The notes below the pieces were generated by a model, which worked only from the letters and a program-made list of their open reading frames with translations, was not told the origin of the DNA and made no database searches. DNA of 5,708 nucleotides from an uncultured Rhodanobacteraceae bacterium (GTDB lineage: Bacteria; Pseudomonadota; Gammaproteobacteria; Xanthomonadales; Ahniellaceae): positions 1-5,708 of the forward strand of contig CALMWD010000309.1 of the NCBI GenBank assembly GCA_937873105.1, given 5' to 3'. Below are positions 1 to 5,708 of the stretch, piece by piece. Positions within the stretch are counted from its first letter, which is position 1. The number at the start of each line of letters is the position of its first letter. Position numbers and translations under genes: made by a program.

Positions 1-217
1 AAAACCAGCCCTGGTGGCAGGCGAGGTCGACCGCGGTGCGTTGCGAGACATCGTTGCCGAAGCGCGCGCGCAGCGCGGCGTCGAGCATGGCCGAGCGCGT
101 GTGGTGGATGCCGTCGAGCCAGCCGCCGTCGTAGCTCGGCGTGGTGGCGCCGCTCGGCAGCTTGAACGGGTAGAACCAGGGGCGCGACAGCGCGCGCGCT
201 TCGAGTTCGGCATTCAT
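1..217 (-). CDS. Class I SAM-dependent methyltransferase, N-terminal part (runs off window)
   Basis: The first 72 codons of a gene whose 3' end lies beyond base 1. The translation begins MNAELEARALSRPWFYPFKL, continues through a 'DGIHHTRSAML' stretch (about residues 37-47) and reaches 'AVDLACHQGWF' at about residues 62-72. That last segment has the form of motif I of Rossmann-fold methyltransferases (hydrophobic strand, Asp, then a small-residue loop), with Cys-His-Gln-Gly in place of the usual GCGxG. The pattern 'PWFYPFKLPSG ... R..ML' before the motif resembles CmoB/DUF1698-like methyltransferases. The substrate cannot be told from this fragment. The start at 217 follows no clear Shine-Dalgarno. 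An in-frame ATG at 244 would add nine residues (MPVCLRDLP) and also lacks a good site, so the start is uncertain. It lies 45 bases after the HNH gene and is probably co-transcribed with it. It is cut by the window edge, not visibly broken. Confidence 0.75.
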   Translation of the reverse strand, partial: MNAELEARALSRPWFYPFKLPSGATTPSYDGGWLDGIHHTRSAMLDAALRARFGNDVSQRTAVDLACHQGWF

Positions 218-262
218 GGGCAAGTCCCGGAGGCAAACCGGCATTGTGCCAGAGGCGAAGGC

Positions 263-859
263 TCAGGCGCTCTGGCGGCGATTGCGCGGCAGATGGCTGA
301 TCAGGAAATCCATCTGGTCGGCCAGGATGTTCCGGTTCGACAGGATCAGGTGCTCGACCCAGCTCGGGCGATACGGGATCGCCAGCAGCGGCATGTTCGC
401 CTGTTGTGGCGTGCGCCCGCCCTTGCGCACGTTGCAGGGCAGGCAGGCGCTGACGACGTTTTCCCAGGTGTCGCGGCCGCCGCGCGAGGTCGGCACGACG
501 TGGTCGCGGGTCAGGTGCGGGCGGGCGAACTGCTGGCCGCAGTACATGCACAGGTGGCGATCGCGCGCGAACAAGGCCGCATTGGTCAGGGCGGGGGCCG
601 GCTCGATCATGTTCGGGCGCGCATGGCCGCGGCTGGCGACGATCGGATGCAGGGCCACCGTGCTTTGTTCGCCGGTCAGGCGGCTGGTGCCGCCATGCAC
701 GACCAGACAAGGTTCGCCAATGGTCCAGGCGACCGCGCCGCGCACGTAAAGGCAGGTCGCGTCCTGCCAGCTCATCCAGTCGAGGATGCGCCCGTTCGAA
801 TCGAGCGACAGCACGCGGGTCGAGTTCAGATCGGCCTTCTGTGCAACCTGCAACAGCAT
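263..859 (-). CDS. HNH endonuclease family protein
   Basis: A 198-residue protein of the widespread stand-alone HNH family (usually near 180-200 residues). The N-terminal half has the usual family features: 'RVLSLDSNGRILDWMSW' (residues 15-31), then 'YVRGAVAW' and 'HGGTSRLTGE'. The C-terminal half holds the HNH fold: zinc-type pair C104-x2-C107 (CMYCGQ), the beta-beta-alpha motif with D119-H120 (TRDHVVP), SRGG at 125-128, N134 (TWENVV), and the second pair C139-x2-C142 followed by N143. All expected metal and catalytic positions are present, so it should be able to cut nucleic acid; target and role are unknown. Start choice: ATG at 859 has GGAGG five bases upstream. An in-frame ATG at 904 would add 15 residues but has no visible ribosome site; ATGs further upstream would overlap the DUF1501 gene. 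No signal peptide, so cytoplasmic. The DUF1501 stop is 76 bases upstream. Such HNH genes are commonly chromosomal and need not be defence genes. Confidence 0.9.
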   Translation of the reverse strand: MLLQVAQKADLNSTRVLSLDSNGRILDWMSWQDATCLYVRGAVAWTIGEPCLVVHGGTSRLTGEQSTVALHPIVASRGHARPNMIEPAPALTNAALFARDRHLCMYCGQQFARPHLTRDHVVPTSRGGRDTWENVVSACLPCNVRKGGRTPQQANMPLLAIPYRPSWVEHLILSNRNILADQMDFLISHLPRNRRQSA

Positions 860-864
860 TCCGT

Positions 865-869
865 CCTCC
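865..869 (-). promoter_or_regulatory. Shine-Dalgarno of the HNH gene (decides start)
   Basis: GGAGG on the minus strand, five bases before the ATG at 859. It favours this start over the in-frame ATG at 904, whose upstream sequence (CGGCTTTCGGTT) has no purine-rich site. The caveat is that if the 904 start is used, GGAGG is just a Leu-Glu-Asp coding stretch. Confidence 0.55.
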
Positions 870-935
870 AGCGCCAGTTCGATCTTCCGCTGGCTCCCGA
901 GCATAACCGAAAGCCGTGGCGCTGCCGCAACGACG

Positions 936-2414
936 CTAGGTCGCCGCGGGCAGGAAGCCGAGGTGGTAGGAACCGGTGCCGTTCTGGGAGACGTCGGTGA
1001 AGCGGGTGACGTTCGGGAAGACCAGGCCACGGCCGTCGGCGTCATCCTGCAGCCCATACCAGCGCGCCAGCGTCCAGGCGTACTGGTCGACGCTGGTGGT
1101 CGGGATGATCTGGCCCCAGCCGGCGTCGTCCGGATTCGAGTTGCTGGCCGCGAGGCTGGGGAAGCGTCCGTAGAAGCGCCCGCCGTTGACGGCGCCGCCG
1201 ATGACCAGATGATGTCCGCCCCAGCCGTGGTCGGTGCCGTCGCCGTTGTTGGTCAGGGTGCGTCCGAACTCGCTGGCGGTGAAGGTGGTGACCTGGTTGG
1301 CGATGCCCATCTGCTGGGTCGCCTGGTAGAACTTGGTCAGGCCGTTGGCGATCGCCGCCAGCAGGCCCGGGTGGTTGGCGAGCTGGGCGTCGTGGGTGTC
1401 GAAGCCGCCGAAGCCGACGAAGAAGATCTGCCGCGTCATGTTCAGCGTGTCGCGCGCCGAGATCAGTCGCGCGACCATTTTCAGTTGGCGCGTCAGGTAG
1501 TCGTCGATGGTGTCGTCGGCGCCGAAGATCGCGTCGAAGGTGGTCGCGCTGGGCTGCAGCGCGGTGATGACCTGCTCGTAGTTCGAGACCGTGCGCTTGA
1601 AACCGGTCGCGTAGGTGCGCTCCAGCGCGTTGTTCAGCGGCCCGTTGAGCAGCTGGTAGAGCGCGTTGCGGCGGGCGGTCGGCTCGCTCCAGGTCGGGTC
1701 GATGTTGCCGATGCGGTCGACGCCCCAGGGGCTGACGAAATACGGAACGACGTCCTCGGCGGTCTGGAAGACGTTGTCGCCGTCGGTCGAGATCGTCATC
1801 GCCAGGTTCTGGTTCGGGTTGGTGATGCCGAAACGATCGGCCAGCAGCCCGCCCCAACCGATGCGATCGAAGCTGTTCGCGGTCGGCGTCTGCCACCATG
1901 CCGACTGGTCGTCGTGCGAGAACAGTTGCGGCGGCAGGGCCACCGATTCGTTCTGGTACTGCGTCTTCGTGGTCGGATGCAGCAGCGGACCGGTGTTGGC
2001 AACGATTGCGACGCGGCTGTTGGCCTGGTTGAACAGGCCGGCCAGCGCAGTCATGGCCGGATGCGGCGGTGTGCCGGCGCCCGTCTCGACGCCCGGATGC
2101 AGACCGTAGGCGGCGCCGCTCGCCGTTGGCGTCAGCGGCACCAGTTCGCTGCGCGGCACCGCCACGGCGCCTCGGGTCGCCGCGTAGGTGGCGTGGGCCG
2201 ACACGTCGCGCGGGACAATGAAGTTGAAGCTGTCGTTGCCGCCGTAGAGGAACACGCAGACCAGGGCGCGATAGTCGTTGCCGAGCAGGCTGCGCTGCGA
2301 CTTCGAGTACATGGTCGCCGCGTGCGCGAGCGAAAAGCGGCTGGACAGGGCGCCGAAGCCGGCGGTCGAGGCGGCGAGGCAGAGCGATTTCTTGAGCAGG
2401 TCGCGACGATTCAT
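936..2414 (-). CDS. DUF1501 family protein with Tat signal (alkaline-phosphatase-like fold)
   Basis: A 492-residue full-length member of the DUF1501 family. The N terminus MNRRDLLKKSLCLAASTAGF carries a twin-arginine motif (N-R3-R4-D-L-L-K) followed by a weakly hydrophobic stretch and a likely cleavage after 'SLAHA' (about residue 32), predicting export of the folded protein by Tat. Family hallmarks follow in order: 'FLYGGNDSFNFIVP' (55-68), 'GGFDTH' (336-341), 'SEFGRTLTNNGDG' (381-393) and 'DHGWGGHHLVIGG' (395-407). DUF1501 is grouped with the alkaline phosphatase/sulfatase-like superfamily; the Asp/His residues D339, H341, D395, H396 and H401 are candidates for metal binding, which is inference. 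No substrate is established as far as I know. The gene begins seven bases after the DUF1800 stop, with a Shine-Dalgarno overlapping that stop, so the two are very likely translationally coupled and work as a pair in the periplasm or at the cell surface. The C terminus (GFLPAAT) looks intact. Confidence 0.92.
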   Translation of the reverse strand: MNRRDLLKKSLCLAASTAGFGALSSRFSLAHAATMYSKSQRSLLGNDYRALVCVFLYGGNDSFNFIVPRDVSAHATYAATRGAVAVPRSELVPLTPTASGAAYGLHPGVETGAGTPPHPAMTALAGLFNQANSRVAIVANTGPLLHPTTKTQYQNESVALPPQLFSHDDQSAWWQTPTANSFDRIGWGGLLADRFGITNPNQNLAMTISTDGDNVFQTAEDVVPYFVSPWGVDRIGNIDPTWSEPTARRNALYQLLNGPLNNALERTYATGFKRTVSNYEQVITALQPSATTFDAIFGADDTIDDYLTRQLKMVARLISARDTLNMTRQIFFVGFGGFDTHDAQLANHPGLLAAIANGLTKFYQATQQMGIANQVTTFTASEFGRTLTNNGDGTDHGWGGHHLVIGGAVNGGRFYGRFPSLAASNSNPDDAGWGQIIPTTSVDQYAWTLARWYGLQDDADGRGLVFPNVTRFTDVSQNGTGSYHLGFLPAAT

Positions 2415-2419
2415 GGTTG

Positions 2420-2425
2420 CCTCAC
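2420..2425 (-). promoter_or_regulatory. Shine-Dalgarno of DUF1501 overlapping the DUF1800 stop codon
   Basis: Minus-strand GTGAGG, five bases before the ATG at 2414. The TGA stop of the DUF1800 gene (2424-2422) lies inside this element, an arrangement typical of translational coupling, where ribosomes ending on the first gene help start the second. Confidence 0.6.
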
Positions 2426-4218
2426 TTCTCGATGACGTATTCGGGGGAAACCATGATCAGCCACAGCGCTTCCCAGACGCGGCGGTAGCCGTTCTCGCCG
2501 TTCGCAGGCAGGGTCAGCAGATAGGTGCGCAGCGTCGACTTCATGTGCGGGCTCATCGCGCCGGCCATCATCAGCAGGTTCAGGCGTTCGATGAAGGCGT
2601 CGATCGTGGCGTTGTTGCTGGCGAGGCCGCGCTCCGTCTCGATCACGAGGCGGGTCATGTCCGGGTCCGCCCATTGGCTCGGATTGCCCTGGTAGTTCCA
2701 GGTCATCCAGTCGAGCACGTTGCTGAAATTGGTCACGTAGCCGTCGGTCTGGATCTGGAACTCGGGCGCGACCCAGCCGCCCGCGGCGACTTCGCCGGCC
2801 GGCTTGAAGTCGGGCAGGTAGAAGTTGAACACGGTGCGCGCATGCAGGGGCGACTGCGGGATGTATTGCCCCGGCCACCACACGTACCAGTCGTTGTAGC
2901 GGCCGCTCGCATCCACGGCACCGAAAGCCCGCCACAGTTGCGTCATGCGCAGCAGCGGTTCGCGCAGCTTGCCGCGCGGCGCCGTCGTGCCGCTCGGCGC
3001 GCCGCGCGCCTCGGGGTCGGTCAGGATGGCGCGGACGACCGCCCGCATGTCGCCGCGCACGCCCTGGCCATTGTTGTTGAAGGCGGCGGCGACGCGGCCG
3101 ACGTAGGCCGGACTCGGATTGCTGGTGACCAGTCGCTGGATCAACTGCTTGCCGATGAAGGGTCCGACGTTCGGGTGGTTGAACACATTGTCGAGCGCGG
3201 CTTCGAGATCCTGCTGCGCGCTCACCCCGGTGCCCGCGACCGTGGGCGCGGGGCGGCCGGCGAGCACGCCATTGGGCAGCGACACGCCGGGATAGACCAG
3301 CAACTGCTTGTTCTCCGGATACGCATGCCAGACGCGGTATTCGGTATCGCCCCACCACAGGCCCTCGGGCGCGGCCATGGGCTGGACCCAGCGCTCGGGA
3401 TGCTCCCAGGCGCTGCAGTATTCGAACTCGCGCACGCCGCAACCGCTGAAGGTGTAGCCGGTGAACACGTGCGCGAAACCGCGAATCGTTTCCTGATCGT
3501 AGGTCGGAAGGGTCTGGAAGCCCGGCTGGCCGGGGTCGTCCATCTCGGTGCCGTTCGGGTTCAGCCGCACCAGGCCGATCGAGAACAGCTGCATGATCTC
3601 GCGGGCGTAGTTCTCGTCCGGCCGGATGTTGTTGACGGGATCGGGCTTGCGGTTGCCGAGCATGGACAGGTAGCTGCCCATGACCGGGCTGAGCGTCACC
3701 TGTTCCAGCAGCTCGCGGTAGTTGCCGAAGCCGTGTTCGCCGAGCAGGTCGTAATAGTGCGCCAGCGCGTACGGCTCGCCGCCCAGCCCGCCGCCCTGGT
3801 CCGACACGACCAGGATCTGGCTGAGCGCGTAGGCGACGCGTTGCCGCAACTGGTCCGGCGCATGCAGCGCATGTTCGAAGAACGCCTCGTTGCGGGTCTG
3901 TTGGCCGACGTTGTTCGCCTCCGGGTCCTCGGGATCCTCGGGCAGGGCCGCGATCGCTTCGAGATAGGGGCGATGGCGCGAGAACGGCAGGGCGAACTGT
4001 TCGTCCAGCCAGGCGTCGATGCCGATCAGGTTGAGCCGATCGAACTCGCTCATGGTCGGTCCGAAGGTCGCCTGCGTCAGGAAACGCATCGCGTCCTGGT
4101 CGGTGGCCGGCCCGCCCGGCGGAGGCTCGAAGCTGGCCGAAAAGATCACCGTCTGGGCGTTGGCCTGGCCGGCCAAGGCAAACGCAATGGCCGCGAACAA
4201 CCGGTACATACGTGGCAT
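2422..4218 (-). CDS. DUF1800 family exported protein
   Basis: A 598-residue DUF1800 protein, full length for the family. Residues 1-21 (MPRMYRLFAAIAFALAGQANA) form a Sec-type signal peptide with probable cleavage ANA|QT. Next comes a short 'IFSASFEPPP' segment (25-34), then the family domain from about residue 41: 'AMRFLTQATFGPT' (43-55), 'RQRVAYALSQILVVSD' (125-140), 'ENYAREIMQLFSIG' (202-215), 'IRGFAHVFTGYTF' (245-257), 'NHPNVGPFIGKQLIQRLVTS' (347-366), 'RAILTDPEAR' (396-405) and 'FNFYLPDF' (464-471). It ends 'LIMVSPEYVIEK', the usual family ending. The family's biochemical role is not established; it typically sits directly before DUF1501, as here. ATG at 4218 is preceded by GGGGA at good spacing and lies 20 bases from the predicted transcription start; an in-frame ATG at 4296 is upstream of that promoter and rejected, and ATG 4209 is a less likely alternative. 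It is the first gene of the apparent operon. Confidence 0.92.
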   Translation of the reverse strand: MPRMYRLFAAIAFALAGQANAQTVIFSASFEPPPGGPATDQDAMRFLTQATFGPTMSEFDRLNLIGIDAWLDEQFALPFSRHRPYLEAIAALPEDPEDPEANNVGQQTRNEAFFEHALHAPDQLRQRVAYALSQILVVSDQGGGLGGEPYALAHYYDLLGEHGFGNYRELLEQVTLSPVMGSYLSMLGNRKPDPVNNIRPDENYAREIMQLFSIGLVRLNPNGTEMDDPGQPGFQTLPTYDQETIRGFAHVFTGYTFSGCGVREFEYCSAWEHPERWVQPMAAPEGLWWGDTEYRVWHAYPENKQLLVYPGVSLPNGVLAGRPAPTVAGTGVSAQQDLEAALDNVFNHPNVGPFIGKQLIQRLVTSNPSPAYVGRVAAAFNNNGQGVRGDMRAVVRAILTDPEARGAPSGTTAPRGKLREPLLRMTQLWRAFGAVDASGRYNDWYVWWPGQYIPQSPLHARTVFNFYLPDFKPAGEVAAGGWVAPEFQIQTDGYVTNFSNVLDWMTWNYQGNPSQWADPDMTRLVIETERGLASNNATIDAFIERLNLLMMAGAMSPHMKSTLRTYLLTLPANGENGYRRVWEALWLIMVSPEYVIEK

Positions 4219-4224
4219 GGATCG

Positions 4225-4229
4225 TCCCC
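4225..4229 (-). promoter_or_regulatory. Shine-Dalgarno of the DUF1800 gene
   Basis: GGGGA on the minus strand, six bases before the ATG at 4218. With the promoter just upstream it fixes the start at 4218 and gives a leader of only about 20 bases. Confidence 0.55.
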
Positions 4230-4248
4230 AATAAGTGTCACGAAATGT

Positions 4249-4264
4249 AGCAATGGTTGTGCCA
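4249..4264 (-). promoter_or_regulatory. Candidate sigma-54 (RpoN) -24/-12 promoter
   Basis: Minus-strand TGGCACAACCATTGCT matches the sigma-54 consensus TGGCACG-N4-TTGCW at every consensus position except the seventh (A for G). The invariant GG (4263-4262) and GC (4251-4250) have exactly the required spacing, and the base before TGG is a pyrimidine, also as in the consensus. Transcription should start near 4238, giving a leader of about 20 bases with a Shine-Dalgarno and then the DUF1800 ATG at 4218. I found no convincing sigma-70 -35/-10 pair in this gap. If real, expression of the DUF1800-DUF1501-HNH-methyltransferase run needs RpoN and an ATP-driven enhancer-binding activator. The call rests on sequence match and position only. 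Confidence 0.7.
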
Positions 4265-4270
4265 GCGGCA

Positions 4271-4286
4271 TGTGCGCTGGGCGACA
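4271..4286 (-). promoter_or_regulatory. TGT-N10-ACA dyad upstream of the -24 element
   Basis: A TGT-N10-ACA element, extended by one base on each side to ATGT-N10-ACAT (4270-4287). This is the form of the upstream activator site recognised by NifA-type sigma-54 activators. Its centre is only about 40 bases before the predicted transcription start, closer than the usual 80-150, and the inner ten bases are not symmetric. It could be an activator site, another regulator's operator, or chance. Confidence 0.25.
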
Positions 4287-4299
4287 TTTTTTGCAAGCG

Positions 4300-4352
4300 G
4301 CCCGACTCGCCCCGTCGATCAGGGGGGATCTTGGGTTCGGGGCGAGTCGGGC
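4300..4352 (-). terminator. Perfect 15-bp inverted repeat after the receptor gene; possible terminator
   Basis: Arm GCCCGACTCGCCCCG (4300-4314) pairs perfectly with CGGGGCGAGTCGGGC (4338-4352), with a 23-base loop. It starts seven bases after the receptor's stop codon, the expected place for a terminator. However, on the minus strand the stem is followed by CGCTTGCAAAAAATG, without a T-run, and on the plus strand by TTGACC, so it is not a canonical intrinsic terminator in either direction. It may still act as a GC-rich terminator or a 3'-end stabilising hairpin, or serve the downstream promoter as a DNA-binding site. Confidence 0.45.
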
Positions 4353-4359
4353 TTGACCG

Positions 4360-5708
4360 TCAGAAGTAGCTGCGGAGGCCGAAGCGCAGGTTGCGGCCGG
4401 GCAGGGGCGCGTTGTCCTTCAGGAAGGAGGTGTGCACGCGCGCTTCCTGGTCCGTCAGGTTGTTGCCGTCGACGAAGACTTCCCATTCGGTTTCGCCGCT
4501 GAGGAAGGCGTAGGACACGTGGGCATTGACCAGGGTGTAGCCCGGCGTGGCGGATTCGAACGCGGCGATGTCGTCCTGGGCCGCGTAGCGGATGGCGCCG
4601 AGGCGCGCGTGCCAGGCGCCGTACTGCCATTCCAGGCCGGCGCCGTAACGCGCCGGCGCGATGCGCGGCAGGTTCGATCCGTCGTCGAACTCGGCGTCGA
4701 CGGCGTCGGTGAACAGGCGCAGGTCGAAGCGGCCGGCGTCGTTGTCGGCCAGCAGCGCCTTGGCTTCCAGCTCGTAGCCGGTGAAGGTGGCATCGGCCTG
4801 CGACCACTGTCGCACCGGCAGTTCGTCTTCGGTCTCGCCGGTCGCGGCGAGATAGATGAAGTCGCGGAAATCGTTGCGATAGACCTGGGCCTTGGCTTCG
4901 AAACGTTCGCCGCGGTAGCGCAGGCCGGTTTCGAACTGCTGCGCGGTCTCGGTGTCGAGCGCGGCGTCGCCGACTTCGAAGGACTGGGTCGCGACGTGCG
5001 GGCCGAGCGAGAACAGCTCTTCGGCGGTGGGTGCGCGTTCGGCGCGGTCGAAGCTCAGCGACCATTGCCACCGCGCATTGATGTCGTAGAGCCCGGCCAG
5101 CGAGAACGACAGCGCGTCGTGTTCGGCGCGGGCGATCTCCGTGTCGACGTCCTGCTGGTCGTAACGCAGGCCGGCCTCGACCGACCAGGGGCCGAACTCG
5201 GCGCGCTCGATCAGGAACAGGCCGATGTCGTCGGTCCGGTTGGCGGGCACGAAGGCTTCCTCGCCGAGGGCGACGAGATCGCGCTGGCTGGCTTGCAGGC
5301 CGAGCGCGCCGGTCCAGGCGCCGACCGGCTTCAGGCTGAGTTCGAGCCGCGCCTCGTGCGCCTCGTTCTCGAAGCGGGTGCCGACCTCGTCGCCCTCCAG
5401 TTCGACGTGTTCGTAGTCGTTGCGCGTGAACTTGAACACGGTTTTCTCAACGCCGCGGATCGGGCCGTCGACGCCGGCCTTGAGGTCGACGCGGGTCTGG
5501 CTCATGTCGATGCGCACCGCCTCGGCTTCGGCGTCGTGGATCTCGCCTTCGTCATGCGCGTGCGCGCCGCCGGGAATGCCGTAGAGGTTGTTGTAGCCCG
5601 ACAGGGCCAGACCGAAGTAGCCGTTGCCGCCGTCGGCATAAGCGACGCCGCCGATGGCGCCGCCGCTGGTCTCGATCGCCGAATTCTCGATCTCGCCGTC
5701 CTCGGTGC
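4360..5708 (-). CDS. TonB-dependent outer-membrane receptor, ZnuD-like, C-terminal part (5' end outside window)
   Basis: The frame is open from the window edge to TGA at 4360-4362: 448 residues of the beta-barrel, with the signal peptide, TonB box, plug and first strands missing. Numbering from the first whole codon: 'GYNNLYGIPGGAHAH' (37-51) followed by an acid/His segment with H49, H51 and H57; 'RNDYEHVELEGDEVGTRFEN' (95-114); 'RAPTAEELFSLGPHVATQSF' (224-243); 'ATPGYTLVNAHVSY' (386-399); 'NNLTDQEARVHTSFLKD' (415-431); and a final Phe (RSYF), the usual outer-membrane assembly signal. The order and wording of these blocks follow the zinc receptor ZnuD of Neisseria, so uptake of zinc, energised by TonB-ExbBD, is the best guess; other TonB receptors share much of the barrel, so the substrate is not certain. 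ZnuD genes are typically repressed by Zur, but the promoter is off-window. The hairpin and separate promoter downstream suggest it is not part of the next operon. Confidence 0.88.
   Translation of the reverse strand, partial: TEDGEIENSAIETSGGAIGGVAYADGGNGYFGLALSGYNNLYGIPGGAHAHDEGEIHDAEAEAVRIDMSQTRVDLKAGVDGPIRGVEKTVFKFTRNDYEHVELEGDEVGTRFENEAHEARLELSLKPVGAWTGALGLQASQRDLVALGEEAFVPANRTDDIGLFLIERAEFGPWSVEAGLRYDQQDVDTEIARAEHDALSFSLAGLYDINARWQWSLSFDRAERAPTAEELFSLGPHVATQSFEVGDAALDTETAQQFETGLRYRGERFEAKAQVYRNDFRDFIYLAATGETEDELPVRQWSQADATFTGYELEAKALLADNDAGRFDLRLFTDAVDAEFDDGSNLPRIAPARYGAGLEWQYGAWHARLGAIRYAAQDDIAAFESATPGYTLVNAHVSYAFLSGETEWEVFVDGNNLTDQEARVHTSFLKDNAPLPGRNLRFGLRSYF

Noticed and set aside
263..859. 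HNH nuclease plus methyltransferase as a restriction-modification or other defence system
   Set aside because: The HNH protein matches a common chromosomal stand-alone family, the methyltransferase fragment looks like a small-molecule or RNA type rather than a DNA methylase, and no specificity subunit, helicase or mobile-element sign is present.
14..1000. A 328-codon open frame on the plus strand across the methyltransferase, HNH and DUF1501 ends
   Set aside because: It spans three well-supported minus-strand genes and their gaps, and its translation shows no family features.
860..1057. Extension of the HNH frame upstream to 1057
   Set aside because: The extra residues overlap the DUF1501 3' end and read as Ser/Pro/Thr-rich shadow sequence; a good Shine-Dalgarno exists at 859.
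786..2435. A 549-codon open frame on the plus strand, opposite the DUF1501 gene
   Set aside because: Same low-complexity composition and no recognisable motif; it also runs over the junctions of the real genes.
2411..4231. A 606-codon minus-strand frame overlapping DUF1800 in another frame
   Set aside because: Arg/Pro/Ala-rich out-of-frame reading of the real gene; the DUF1800 frame carries the signal peptide and all conserved blocks.
4219..4296. Extension of the DUF1800 frame to an ATG at 4296
   Set aside because: It would bury the signal peptide behind 26 residues and start upstream of the predicted promoter; ATG 4218 has its own Shine-Dalgarno.
2278..4356. A 692-codon open frame on the plus strand, opposite the DUF1800 gene
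   Set aside because: It is antisense to a clear family member and composed mostly of Arg, Ala, Val, Gly, Asp and His without any domain motif. Long antisense frames are expected opposite GC-rich genes.
5515..5517. GTG as a start for the receptor gene
   Set aside because: The same frame stays open with recognisable receptor sequence up to the window edge, so this is an internal Val codon in a gene truncated by the window.

Overview
GC-rich bacterial DNA in which all recognisable genes lie on the minus strand. Reading in the direction of transcription (high to low coordinates), the window holds: the C-terminal 448 residues of a ZnuD-like TonB-dependent outer-membrane receptor; a short non-coding gap with a long perfect inverted repeat and a strong candidate sigma-54 promoter; then a compact run of a DUF1800 protein, a DUF1501 protein, an HNH endonuclease and the N-terminal 72 residues of a SAM-dependent methyltransferase that leaves the window at base 1.

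The organism is most likely a high-GC gammaproteobacterium, and Xanthomonadales (Lysobacter/Rhodanobacter-like) is my best guess. The reasons are the TonB receptor (Gram-negative outer membrane), the near-universal G/C at third codon positions, and the short 'IFSASFEPPP' segment right after the DUF1800 signal peptide, which resembles a segment I associate with secreted proteins of that order. This is inference, not proof.

Layout: 5708-4360 receptor (5' end outside the window); 4359-4219 intergenic, 141 bases, with a 15-bp inverted repeat (4300-4352), a TGT-N10-ACA element (4271-4286), a -24/-12 promoter (4249-4264) and a Shine-Dalgarno (4225-4229); 4218-2422 DUF1800; 2414-936 DUF1501; 859-263 HNH; 217-1 methyltransferase. 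Gaps inside the run are 7, 76 and 45 bases, with no obvious internal terminator, so the four downstream genes could be one transcript starting near 4238.

How they may work together: DUF1800 and DUF1501 are a recurrent secreted gene pair. Here the first carries a Sec-type and the second a Tat-type signal, so both should act outside the cytoplasm. The HNH protein and methyltransferase have no visible export signal and may simply be co-transcribed neighbours. The most notable point is that a pair of poorly understood exported proteins appears to be under sigma-54 control, which would mean activator-dependent, condition-specific expression. I see no tRNA, rRNA, CRISPR array, insertion sequence or prophage signature.
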